NCBI RefSeq assembly: GCF_000619825.1
Contig: NZ_KK211036.1
Location: forward strand, 677,787 to 741,786
DNA from: Prevotella sp. MA2016
GTDB taxonomy: Bacteria > Bacteroidota > Bacteroidia > Bacteroidales > Bacteroidaceae
Direction of reading: 5' to 3'
Length of the DNA stretch: 64,000 nucleotides
Shown here: positions 1 through 8,066 of the stretch, piece by piece
Numbering within the stretch: the stretch's first letter is position 1
How the letters are laid out: the number at the start of each line of letters is the position of its first letter
The notes under the pieces: model-generated
Seen by the model: the letters and a program-made list of their open reading frames with translations, nothing else
Told to the model about the DNA's origin: nothing
Database searches by the model: none
Made by a program: the position numbers and the translations under genes

Positions 1-2973
1 AAGCGTTTCCGCGATCGTGCTATGAGCCCTGAGCGCCCTGTAACACGCGGTACAGCCGAGAACCCTGAGACCTTCTTCACCCACCGCGAGGCCAGCAATC
101 CTTACTACGATGCTGTTCCTGAGGTAGTAGAGAAGTATCTGGGCGAGATCTCTAAGATTACTGGTCGTGAGTATCACCTCTTCTCTTACTATGGAGCCGA
201 GGATGCTGATCGCATGATTATCCTCATGGGTTCTGCTACTGATGCAGCTCGCGAGGCTATCGACTACCTGAACGCTAACGGTCAGAAGGTTGGTATGATT
301 TCAGTTCACCTGTATCGTCCATTCTCAGTTAAGCACCTGCTGGCAGCTGTTCCTAAGACAGTTAAGAAGATTGCCGTTCTGGACCGCACTAAGGAGCCAG
401 GCGCTAACGGCGAGCCTCTGTACCTCGACGTGAAGGATGCCTTCTACGATGTTAAGGATCGCCCTGTTATCGTAGGTGGTCGCTACGGTCTTGGTAGCCG
501 CGACACCACACCTGCTCAGATCATCAGCGTGTTCAACAACCTCGCTATGCCCGAGCCAAAGAACCACTTCACAGTTGGTATCGTAGACGACGTTACCTTC
601 ACCTCTCTGCCTGAGGTTGAGGAGATTGCTCTCGGTGGTGCTGGCATGTTCCAGGCTAAGTTCTACGGTCTGGGTGCCGATGGTACCGTAGGTGCTAACA
701 AGAACTCAGTTAAGATTATTGGTGACAACACCGACAAGTACTGCCAGGCATACTTCTCTTACGACTCTAAGAAGTCAGGAGGTTTCACCTGCTCTCACCT
801 GCGTTTCGGTGATACACCTATCCGCTCTACCTATCTGGTAACCACACCTAACTTCGTGGCTTGCCACGTACAGGCTTACCTGCACATGTACGACGTAACT
901 CGCGGTCTGCAGAAGAACGGTCAGTTCCTGCTGAACACTATCTTCGACGCCGACGAGCTCGAGAAGTTCATGCCTAACAAGGTAAAGCGCTACTTCGCAC
1001 AGAACAACATTACTGTATATACCATCAACGCTACAAAGATTGCACAGGAGATTGGTCTGGGCAACCGCACCAACACTATCCTGCAGAGCGCATTCTTCCG
1101 TATCACCGGCGTAATCCCCGTAGAGCTCGCTGTTGAGAAGATGAAGGCTGCCGCCCTGAAGTCTTACGGTGCTAAGGGTCAGGATGTTGTTGATAAGAAC
1201 TACGCAGCTATCGATCGTGGTGGCGAGTATGTTCAGCTCACAGTTAAGCCTGAGTGGGCTAACCTGGCTGACGATGAGCCTAAGGCCGACAACGCTCCTG
1301 CATTCGTTAAGGAGTTGGTTCGTCCTATCAACGCTCAGGCCGGCGACCTGCTGAAGGTTTCTGACTTCGTTAAGCACAACACCGTCGACGGTTCTTGGGA
1401 GGTTGGTACAGCCGCTTACGAGAAGCGTGGTGTTGAGGCCTTCGTTCCTGTTTGGAACAAGGACAACTGTATCCAGTGTAACCAGTGTGCTTACATCTGT
1501 CCTCACGCTGCTATCCGTCCATTCGTTCTCGACGACGAGGAGCTGAAGGGCTTCGCCGCTGCTGCCGACACTCTCGAGATGAAGGCTCCTGCCGCTATGA
1601 AGGGCATGCACTTCCGCATCGAGACTTCAGTACTCGACTGTCTGGGTTGCGGTAACTGTGCCGACATCTGCCCAGGCAATCCTAAGACTGGTAAGGCTCT
1701 CACCATGGCTCCATTCAATCCTGATGCAGCCGACATGGTTCAGGAGGCTAAGAACTGGGAGTACCTGGTTAAGAACGTTAAGAGCAAGCAGAACCTCGTT
1801 GACATCAAGAGCAACGTTAAGAACTCACAGTTCGCTCAGCCTCTGTTCGAGTTCTCTGGCGCATGCTCTGGTTGCGGTGAGACTCCATACGTTAAGCTGA
1901 TTTCTCAGCTGTTCGGTGACCGTCAGATGATTGCCAACGCTACTGGATGTTCTTCAATCTACTCTGCTTCTATTCCTTCTACACCTTACACTAAGAACGA
2001 GAAGGGTCAGGGTCCTGTATTCAACAACTCTCTGTTCGAGGACTTCTGCGAGTTCGGTCTGGGTATGGCTCTTGGTAACAAGAAGATGAAGGAGCGCGTA
2101 GCTAAGCTGCTGCAGGAGATGATTGATAGCGATAAGACCAGCGCTGAGTATAAGGCTCTGGCTCAGGAGTGGATCGACAATAAGGACGATGCCGAGAAGA
2201 CCAAGGAGATTGCTCCAAAGCTTCGCGAGCAGATTGCAGCTGGTGCTGCCGCTGGTTGCCCAGTTTGCACCGAGCTGAAGACTCTCGACCACTACCTCGT
2301 AAAGCGCAGCCAGTGGATCATCGGTGGTGACGGTGCTTCTTACGATATCGGTTACGGTGGTCTCGACCACGTGATTGCTTCTGGTGAGGACGTTAACATC
2401 CTCGTGCTCGATACTGAGGTTTACTCTAACACCGGTGGTCAGGCTTCTAAGGCTACTCCTCTTGGTGCTATCGCTCAGTTCGCTGCTCAGGGTAAGCGCA
2501 TCCGCAAGAAGGATCTGGGTATGATTGCTACCACCTACGGTTATGTATATGTAGCTCAGATTGCTATGGGTGCTGACCACGCTCAGACCCTGAAGGCTAT
2601 CCGCGAGGCCGAGGCTTGGCACGGACCTTCAATCATCATCGCCTACGCTCCATGTATCAACCACGGCTTGAAGGCCAAGGGTGGTATGGGTAAGAGCCAG
2701 GCCGAGGAGAAGAAGGCTGTTGAGTGCGGTTACTGGCACCTGTGGCGCTTCAACCCAGCTCTGGCTGAGGAAGGCAAGAACCCATTCTCACTCGATTCTA
2801 AGGAGCCTAACTGGGAGAACTTCCACGACTTCCTGCTCGGCGAGGTTCGTTACCTGTCAGTTAAGAAGGCTTATCCTAACGAGGCCGAGGAGCTCTTCGC
2901 CGAGGCTCAGCGCATGGCACAGCTCCGCTACAAGAGCTACATCCGCAAGAGCCAGGAGAACTGGGAGGATTAA
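1..2973 (+). CDS. nifJ: Pyruvate:ferredoxin (flavodoxin) oxidoreductase, 5' truncated by window edge
   Basis: Oxidises pyruvate and CoA to acetyl-CoA and CO2 and passes the electrons to ferredoxin or flavodoxin in the cytoplasm. The reading frame is open from base 1, and the residues just before the first ATG (position 22) already match the family, so the true start lies upstream. 990 residues are visible; the usual length is about 1,180-1,190, so roughly 200 N-terminal residues are missing. Two ferredoxin-type 4Fe-4S motifs are visible (CIQCNQC...CP near residue 490 and CLGCGNC...CP near 547), followed by the thiamine-diphosphate domain (GACSGCGETPY near 620, then GDGASYDIGYGG and DTEVYSNTGGQ). 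It is followed by a strong terminator. Identity is very secure. Confidence 0.97.
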   Translation, partial: KRFRDRAMSPERPVTRGTAENPETFFTHREASNPYYDAVPEVVEKYLGEISKITGREYHLFSYYGAEDADRMIILMGSATDAAREAIDYLNANGQKVGMISVHLYRPFSVKHLLAAVPKTVKKIAVLDRTKEPGANGEPLYLDVKDAFYDVKDRPVIVGGRYGLGSRDTTPAQIISVFNNLAMPEPKNHFTVGIVDDVTFTSLPEVEEIALGGAGMFQAKFYGLGADGTVGANKNSVKIIGDNTDKYCQAYFSYDSKKSGGFTCSHLRFGDTPIRSTYLVTTPNFVACHVQAYLHMYDVTRGLQKNGQFLLNTIFDADELEKFMPNKVKRYFAQNNITVYTINATKIAQEIGLGNRTNTILQSAFFRITGVIPVELAVEKMKAAALKSYGAKGQDVVDKNYAAIDRGGEYVQLTVKPEWANLADDEPKADNAPAFVKELVRPINAQAGDLLKVSDFVKHNTVDGSWEVGTAAYEKRGVEAFVPVWNKDNCIQCNQCAYICPHAAIRPFVLDDEELKGFAAAADTLEMKAPAAMKGMHFRIETSVLDCLGCGNCADICPGNPKTGKALTMAPFNPDAADMVQEAKNWEYLVKNVKSKQNLVDIKSNVKNSQFAQPLFEFSGACSGCGETPYVKLISQLFGDRQMIANATGCSSIYSASIPSTPYTKNEKGQGPVFNNSLFEDFCEFGLGMALGNKKMKERVAKLLQEMIDSDKTSAEYKALAQEWIDNKDDAEKTKEIAPKLREQIAAGAAAGCPVCTELKTLDHYLVKRSQWIIGGDGASYDIGYGGLDHVIASGEDVNILVLDTEVYSNTGGQASKATPLGAIAQFAAQGKRIRKKDLGMIATTYGYVYVAQIAMGADHAQTLKAIREAEAWHGPSIIIAYAPCINHGLKAKGGMGKSQAEEKKAVECGYWHLWRFNPALAEEGKNPFSLDSKEPNWENFHDFLLGEVRYLSVKKAYPNEAEELFAEAQRMAQLRYKSYIRKSQENWED

Positions 2974-2987
2974 TATTCTCGAAAGTT

Positions 2988-3054
2988 TAGGGGATTTCCG
3001 AATCCCCTACTCTATACTATTGAGGTGGAACTGCAAAGTTTCACCTCTTTTTTT
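2988..3054 (+). terminator. Two hairpins ending the nifJ transcript
   Basis: A perfect 9-bp stem (2988-2996 with 3001-3009, loop TCCG) is followed by an 11-bp stem with one G-U pair (3022-3032 with 3037-3047, loop GCAA) that runs straight into a T tract ending at about 3054. The second has the form of an intrinsic terminator. Confidence 0.8.
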
Positions 3055-3063
3055 GCTCAATCC

Positions 3064-3095
3064 TTGCTTATTCTCAAAATTCTTTTGTACCTTTG
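3064..3095 (+). promoter_or_regulatory. Promoter of the GH10 xylanase
   Basis: TACCTTTG at 3088-3095 matches the Bacteroidetes -7 consensus TAnnTTTG. TTGC at 3064-3067, 20 nt upstream, fits the -33 box. The start codon follows 35 nt after the box. Confidence 0.75.
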
Positions 3096-3129
3096 CACCA
3101 TCTAATTAATCATCAACTATGTATCTATT

Positions 3130-4986
3130 ATGAAGAAATTTTACCTATTAACGCTTGCCGCAAGTCTGGCCCTGTCGACTGTGGCGCAAGAGAAATTCGA
3201 ACAGGGCAAACCTAACAACGACAACTACCGTTACCTTGACGAGTATCACGCACTTAAGGACTACATCAACCACGAAAAGTATCCTAACTTCAAGCTTGGT
3301 GCCGGTACAACCGTAAGCGATTATCTTAACAACGCCACATTCAAGAAGCTCATCAACCAGAATTTCACGGAGACCGTAGCGGGCAACGCCATGAAGATGG
3401 CCAGTTGCGTGAACAATAATGGCGACATGAATTTCGACATGGTGAAGCAGTATGTAACCGCAGCTACCGAAGCCGGACTCGCTGTGTATGGCCACACGCT
3501 GGCCTGGCACTCGCAGCAGCCCAACGCGTGGTTGCGCAGTCTGATGGCCGACAAGCCCGATCCCAATTCGGAAGAGGTGCTCTCTGTGATTGCTTCGAAA
3601 GATCTGCGCAAAGACCAGAAGATTGGCTGGAACCAGGGTGTGGGCACGCCGAAGTACGACTCAACCAACGGACTGACAATCCATCGCGACAAAGAAACCA
3701 CCAACTTCTGGGACGTACAGTTTATTGTGATGGAGAATATCCCCACACAAGTGGGCAAGACCTACAAGATGACGATGACGGTGAAGGGCTCGAAGGATGG
3801 CAAGCTGCACAGCAAGATGGCTGGCGACCTGCAGGACCCTTGGAACGATGCCTACTGCCCAGAGATACCTTTCACCACCGAGTGGAAGGATGTCGAGGTG
3901 GAATACAAACCAGGCTTCGCCAACAATTTCCTGCTGCTGCAATGTGGTGATTTTGTGGGTGATATCTATATCAAGAACATCCAGTTTGAGGGCTATACCG
4001 GTAAGACCATTCCTCAAACCGAACAGGAGCGCCACGACACGCTGGTATATGCTATGGACAAGTGGATTAAGGGCATGATGGAAGCCTGCGACGGCAAGGT
4101 GAAGGCCTGGGACCTGGTGAACGAGGCCATAGCTGGCGATGGCAACGACGGCGAGGGTAACTACGTGCTACAGCACTCCGACGGCTATAAGAAAGGCACC
4201 TGGGATGTAGGTGGCGACGCCTTCTACTGGCAAGATTTCATGGGCGACCTGGACTACGTTCGCCAGGCATGCCGACTGGCCCGCAAGTACGGACCTGAGG
4301 ATGTGGTGCTCTTCATCAACGACTACAATCTGGAGTCAGACTGGGACGACAACAAGAAACTCAAGTCGCTCATCAACTGGATCAAGAAATGGGAGGCTGA
4401 CGGTGTGACCAAGATTGATGGTATCGGCACCCAGATGCACATCAGCTGCTACGAGGATGCCAACCTCCAGAAGAATGCCAAGGCCCACATCACCAAGATG
4501 TTTGAACTGATGGCCGCCACCGGCAAGTGGGTTCGTGTGAGCGAGATGGACATGGGCTATGTGCGCGGTTCCAACAAATGGGGCGGCTCTGTAAAGACCA
4601 GTCAGCTCACCGAGAAGGAACATAAGGCTATGGCCGACCTGTATGAGTGGATTATCCAGGAGTATCTGCGCATAGTGCCTGCCTCACAGCAATGGAGCAT
4701 CTGCCAATGGTGCCCCACCGATGCCCCCGATAACAGCGGTTGGCGCGGCGGCGAGCCTGTGGGCATCTGGGATCTGAGCTACTACCGCAAGCACGTGTAT
4801 GCCGGATTTGTGCGCGGTCTGGGTGGCGAGCTGCATAGCGGCATCACCCATCTCGAGGCCGACCAGCCACTCCGTGCTCAACAGGGCATCTACACCCTGA
4901 GCGGCACACGCCTGCAGAATGCATCTGCCAGCAGTCTGCCTGCCGGCATTTACATCATCGATGGTAAGAAGACGCTGGTGAAATAA
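3130..4986 (+). CDS. Secreted GH10 endo-1,4-beta-xylanase with a carbohydrate-binding insert in the catalytic domain
   Basis: Cleaves internal beta-1,4 bonds of xylan. The 618 residues start with a signal peptide (ending near TVAQ, residue 20). The first part of the GH10 barrel (about 45-140, with GHTLAWHSQQP) is interrupted by a 140-150 residue beta-rich stretch resembling a CBM4/9-type module. The barrel resumes near residue 300 with the acid/base glutamate (WDLVNEA, E332) and the nucleophile (VSEMDMG, E472). This split layout is known from Prevotella xylanases. The last 30 residues (IYTLSGTRL...GIYIIDGKK) look like the C-terminal tail of type IX-secreted or surface proteins. It has its own promoter, and its 3' end overlaps the convergent lysR gene by 37 nt. 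Confidence 0.93.
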   Translation: MKKFYLLTLAASLALSTVAQEKFEQGKPNNDNYRYLDEYHALKDYINHEKYPNFKLGAGTTVSDYLNNATFKKLINQNFTETVAGNAMKMASCVNNNGDMNFDMVKQYVTAATEAGLAVYGHTLAWHSQQPNAWLRSLMADKPDPNSEEVLSVIASKDLRKDQKIGWNQGVGTPKYDSTNGLTIHRDKETTNFWDVQFIVMENIPTQVGKTYKMTMTVKGSKDGKLHSKMAGDLQDPWNDAYCPEIPFTTEWKDVEVEYKPGFANNFLLLQCGDFVGDIYIKNIQFEGYTGKTIPQTEQERHDTLVYAMDKWIKGMMEACDGKVKAWDLVNEAIAGDGNDGEGNYVLQHSDGYKKGTWDVGGDAFYWQDFMGDLDYVRQACRLARKYGPEDVVLFINDYNLESDWDDNKKLKSLINWIKKWEADGVTKIDGIGTQMHISCYEDANLQKNAKAHITKMFELMAATGKWVRVSEMDMGYVRGSNKWGGSVKTSQLTEKEHKAMADLYEWIIQEYLRIVPASQQWSICQWCPTDAPDNSGWRGGEPVGIWDLSYYRKHVYAGFVRGLGGELHSGITHLEADQPLRAQQGIYTLSGTRLQNASASSLPAGIYIIDGKKTLVK

Positions 4987-5861
4987 GTAGCCACACTCTT
5001 ATTCACCATACTGATAAACTCTCGAGCGGCTGCCTTCTGGTAGCCGTTCTTTAGTGTGTGTATGCAGCCCTCCATACCGTTGCCCTCGGCTATGATGGGT
5101 ATGGCCGTAAGTCCCTGCTCGTCGATAACTGTCGATTCTGAAAGCACGGTCACATACTTGGTTTTGTGCACAAACTTGAATATCAGGCTCACATTATTGA
5201 TTTCGGCCTTCAGGTTATATTCCAGTCCGCTCTGCGCCGTCAGCCGGTCGAAAGCCTTTCGTGCTTGCAGGCCCTTGGTGGGCAGCACCAGCGGATAGCG
5301 CTGCAGCTCTTCCAGCGTCATGCTCTTCTCGGCAGCCAGCGGGTGCTGATCGTTCACCACAGCCGCCAGTCGGTTGTTAAACAGCAGCGTGCTCTTTATT
5401 CTCGTGTCGGCCTCGTTGGGTTTGAAAGCCAGCACCAGGTCGAGCTCGTGGCGCAGCAGTCGCTCTATCAGGTCCTCCATCGACGAGTAGCACACCGATA
5501 GTTTCACCTTTGGGTGCTGCCGCATAAAGTCGGTCATCGCCTCGGCCATGATGCTGCTGAACGAGAAGGTTACACCGATGTTCAGTTCGCCCGTGAGCAA
5601 CTGTTTCAGTTCCTGCAGTCGCAGCACACAGTTGTCCACCATGTGTACGCTCTCGCGCGCCATGGGCAGCAGTATCTCTCCCGCCTCGGTCAGCATCACC
5701 TCGTGGCTGTTGCGCACAAAGAGCTGTTCGTCAAGTTCCTGCTCCAGATGCAGTATCTGCTGCGACAGGGTGCTCTGCGTGATAAACAGTTCGCGGGCAG
5801 CCTGCGAGAAGTTGAGCGTTTCGGCCACACGTAGAAAGTACCTTAATTGTCTGATTTCCAT
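4950..5861 (-). CDS. LysR-family transcriptional regulator
   Basis: A 303-residue DNA-binding regulator. The N-terminal winged helix-turn-helix is plain (MEIRQLRYFLRVAETLNFSQAA...QSTLSQQILHLE), followed by a periplasmic-binding-protein-like effector domain (about 90-295) in the CynR/CbbR-like group. The ATG at 5861 was chosen because it begins the canonical MEIRQLRYF sequence; an upstream extension would run through the promoter. It is transcribed divergently from the RCK-C/ThrE transporter genes, and the shared 230-nt region carries LysR-type half sites. This suggests that it regulates the exporter and itself. Its inducer cannot be told from the sequence. Confidence 0.92.
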   Translation of the reverse strand: MEIRQLRYFLRVAETLNFSQAARELFITQSTLSQQILHLEQELDEQLFVRNSHEVMLTEAGEILLPMARESVHMVDNCVLRLQELKQLLTGELNIGVTFSFSSIMAEAMTDFMRQHPKVKLSVCYSSMEDLIERLLRHELDLVLAFKPNEADTRIKSTLLFNNRLAAVVNDQHPLAAEKSMTLEELQRYPLVLPTKGLQARKAFDRLTAQSGLEYNLKAEINNVSLIFKFVHKTKYVTVLSESTVIDEQGLTAIPIIAEGNGMEGCIHTLKNGYQKAAAREFISMVNKSVATYFTSVFLPSMM

Positions 5862-5895
5862 GATATTCTTTACCTTTATATTATAATTGCGCGTG

Positions 5896-5903
5896 CAAAG
5901 GTA
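5896..5903 (-). promoter_or_regulatory. -7 box of the lysR gene
   Basis: On the minus strand this reads TACCTTTG, an exact TAnnTTTG match 35 nt before the ATG. No clear TTTG -33 box is present; the expected place lies next to the palindromic half sites at 5924-5954. Confidence 0.65.
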
Positions 5904-5923
5904 ACAAAAAATATGCATTTGCC

Positions 5924-5954
5924 ATAGCGCTTTGCTATCGTTTTTTCCGATAGC
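5924..5954. promoter_or_regulatory. Candidate LysR operator (three ATAGC/GCTAT half sites)
   Basis: ATAGC (5924-5928), N5, GCTAT (5934-5938) forms a typical LysR dyad. The second half site also pairs with a third through GCTATCG (5934-5940) and CGATAGC (5948-5954), a perfect 7-bp inverted repeat with a 7-nt spacer. The site lies in the divergent promoter region between lysR and the exporter pair. Binding is inferred. Confidence 0.5.
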
Positions 5955-6029
5955 AGCATTCGTCTTGATGTAAATCGTGGCGTTCGGCACAAGTCATAGC
6001 CAATGTGATGCTGGTAATGAGAAAAGCCG

Positions 6030-6037
6030 TACCTTTG
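6030..6037 (+). promoter_or_regulatory. -7 box of the RCK-C/ThrE operon
   Basis: TACCTTTG, an exact TAnnTTTG match, lies 55 nt before the first ATG of the operon. No convincing -33 box was seen, which would fit an activator-dependent promoter. Confidence 0.6.
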
Positions 6038-6073
6038 CACCCGGAAAAAAGAAATATAACTGTTTTAATTAAT

Positions 6074-6095
6074 GTATTAGGTATTAGGTATTATG
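6074..6095 (+). repeat. Heptamer array GTATTAG x3 ending in a start codon
   Basis: Two exact copies of GTATTAG (6074-6080, 6081-6087) and a third (GTATTAT) lead directly into the ATG at 6093. The start codon of the RCK-C protein is part of the array. Confidence 0.7.
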
Positions 6096-6422
6096 TTTTC
6101 TAGTTGGTTTATTGTTTTGGGAGAATTTTCTGTGTTATTTGTGTGCCTCTACTGGTACCTGCAGCACAACCGCGAGCGCAAGTTTGCCGTTACGGTGGAA
6201 CACGACAGCATCGAGGGACTGACGCTGGGCAAGGTAGAGAAACTGATTAGTCGTCGGTTTGTGGTGCGCGAGATTCGACTGGCTGACTCGTCGAACTGCA
6301 TCGTGCACCCCGACGATGACACGGTGCTGCACCACGGCGATCATCTGCTGATACAGGCTCGCCCACACGAGATTGAGCCTATCATAGCCTTTCTTGGACA
6401 ACGCGACAACACCATGAAATGA
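6093..6422 (+). CDS. Small membrane-anchored RCK-C (TrkA-C) domain protein
   Basis: 109 residues. One hydrophobic N-terminal segment (about 4-24) is followed by an RCK-C/TrkA-C fold: residues about 35-105 include LTLGKVEKL, a CIVHPDDDTVLHHGDHLLI strand pattern and a terminal helix. Such domains bind small ligands and gate or regulate transporters; similar modules sit inside AspT/YidE-type carriers, and this could be a free-standing relative. Its stop codon overlaps the start of the ThrE-like exporter by 4 nt (ATGA), so the two are translationally coupled and the protein probably regulates that exporter. The link is inferred. Confidence 0.7.
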   Translation: MFSSWFIVLGEFSVLFVCLYWYLQHNRERKFAVTVEHDSIEGLTLGKVEKLISRRFVVREIRLADSSNCIVHPDDDTVLHHGDHLLIQARPHEIEPIIAFLGQRDNTMK

Positions 6423-7738
6423 TGAATCAGGATAATTTGCAAATGAGGCTGGATCTACTTCTCCGCACAGGTTGTTTGTTGATGGAGAGTGCGGCAGATA
6501 CCAGCCGTACCATGAGAACCATGAAACGAGTGGCGGCCTATTTAGGGCTGCCACTCGAGCGGTTACACATCTACATCGTGTACAACATGCTGATGGTGAA
6601 TCTGTCGGACACGGAGCGCTCTTACACCAAGTTTCAGCGTGTGGAGCGGCATGGTGTGAATCTCGACACGCTGCGCCAGGTGAGCCATCTCTCATGCACG
6701 GCCCTGCGCCAGCATTATGAACTGAAGCGCTACGAGCAGGAGCTGAACTATATTGCCCACCAGCCGCGCAACTATTCGCCCTGGCAGGTGGCTGTGGGCG
6801 GCGGCTTGGCGTGCGGCGGTTTCTGCATTCAGTTCGGGTGCGACTGGACGGCCTTTTTCTATGCTGCCATCGCGGCCATCTTAGGTTTGCGCCTGCGCAT
6901 GCTGCTCAATGAGAAAGGCAGTAATGCCTACGTCAACATCGGCATCGCGGCTTTTGTATCCACGCTGCTGGCTTGGGCTTTCAGTCTGCTGTCGGCTTAT
7001 GCACAAACCAGCCTTTGGCTGCCACAGGTACTGGTATCCTCTACCCCGTGGCATCCCTTGCTGGCGTGTGCGCTATTCATCGTGCCAGGCGTGCCACTCA
7101 TCAATTTCGTGAGCGACATGCTGACGGGTTTCACCCAGGTGGGGATGACGCGCGCCGTCAACACGCTCATGATGCTGCTGGCCATGGCCTTTGGCATCGC
7201 CTTTGCCATCCAGGTGTGTGGCATCGACAATTTTGCCAAGGACCTGCCTATGACACCTCATCACGCCTACGACGAGTATATGCTGGCCGCCGCCATTTCG
7301 GCCATCGGATTCTCGATGATTTTCAACACCCCTCGCCAACTCATGTGGGTAGTGGCTCTGGGCGGTATCATCAGCGTCTGCACGAGAAACTTCGTCAATC
7401 TGGGACCGTCTAGTGGAAACATCGGACTGGATCAAGGGCTGGTAGTAGGTTCGTTTGTGGGTTCGGCTGTGGTCAGCATCATCTGCTGTGCGCTGGTTCG
7501 CCGGCTGCACACGCCCCATCAGCTGCTCAGCATCCCCAGCGTCATCCCGATGATTCCTGGAGTGCTGATGTATAGGGCGCTGTTTGCATTTATCAATATG
7601 CACGGCGTGGAGGGCGAGGTGACGGTAGCGATGAACAACGCCATCCAGGCATCGCTCATCATCCTCTTCATCGCTCTGGGCGTGGCCATACCGAATGTGT
7701 TTTTCCGCTGGATGATTACCCCTTCTTCTTCGAAATAG
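6419..7738 (+). CDS. ThrE-family threonine/serine exporter, fused form
   Basis: A 439-residue inner-membrane protein. The soluble N-terminal part (about 1-125) holds the conserved ThrE motif region (LLMESAADTSRTMRTM). It is followed by about ten hydrophobic segments covering both the ThrE N-half and the smaller ThrE_2/DUF3815 half, fused in one chain as in Corynebacterium ThrE. Members export threonine and serine using the proton gradient. It is translationally coupled to the RCK-C gene and divergent from lysR. The 3' end overlaps the convergent small HExxH gene by 23 nt. The amino-acid substrate is by family only. Confidence 0.85.
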   Translation: MMNQDNLQMRLDLLLRTGCLLMESAADTSRTMRTMKRVAAYLGLPLERLHIYIVYNMLMVNLSDTERSYTKFQRVERHGVNLDTLRQVSHLSCTALRQHYELKRYEQELNYIAHQPRNYSPWQVAVGGGLACGGFCIQFGCDWTAFFYAAIAAILGLRLRMLLNEKGSNAYVNIGIAAFVSTLLAWAFSLLSAYAQTSLWLPQVLVSSTPWHPLLACALFIVPGVPLINFVSDMLTGFTQVGMTRAVNTLMMLLAMAFGIAFAIQVCGIDNFAKDLPMTPHHAYDEYMLAAAISAIGFSMIFNTPRQLMWVVALGGIISVCTRNFVNLGPSSGNIGLDQGLVVGSFVGSAVVSIICCALVRRLHTPHQLLSIPSVIPMIPGVLMYRALFAFINMHGVEGEVTVAMNNAIQASLIILFIALGVAIPNVFFRWMITPSSSK

Positions 7739-8060
7739 ACAAGCGCCACCAGCCGAAAGGTCGGCGATGGTAGCGATATGTCAGGTCGTGCTGCATCTGG
7801 TAGGCCTCGCGTTCGAAATAGAGTTCGCGATAAGCCTTCATCCAGTTGCGGCACTTCATATATCTCCATGCAAACTCCACCACATACCACACATAGAACC
7901 CCACGAACAGCATCTCGCGCTGCTGCAGGGTGTGGATGTACTCGTGGTTCTGCTCCTCACGACTCATCCGCCCCTTATCGCTCCGGCAGAATATCAGTCC
8001 GCAGATATTGATGGCAAAAAATCCACCCCACGGGAAGTGCTTGTTATATATTACTTTCAT
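7716..8060 (-). CDS. Small protein with HExxH zincin-like motif, unknown function
   Basis: 114 residues, no named family recognised. An HExxH motif is visible at residues 39-43 (NHEYIHTLQQ), followed by a hydrophobic segment (about 50-66) and a downstream glutamate cluster (YFEREAY, E83/E85) that could be the third zinc ligand. The pattern recalls the HELxHxxQQ...EREA arrangement of DUF4157-type mini-metallopeptidases. Many aromatic and basic residues suggest membrane association. It starts 6 nt after the stop of the beta-helix gene, so it is probably co-transcribed with it. Protease activity is inference; the residues are seen. Confidence 0.65.
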   Translation of the reverse strand: MKVIYNKHFPWGGFFAINICGLIFCRSDKGRMSREEQNHEYIHTLQQREMLFVGFYVWYVVEFAWRYMKCRNWMKAYRELYFEREAYQMQHDLTYRYHRRPFGWWRLSISKKKG

Positions 8061-8066
8061 ATCATT

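Noticed and set aside
775..1611. 278-codon open frame on the minus strand inside nifJ
   Set aside because: It is antisense to a strongly conserved enzyme, has no promoter box, and its composition mirrors nifJ codon use.
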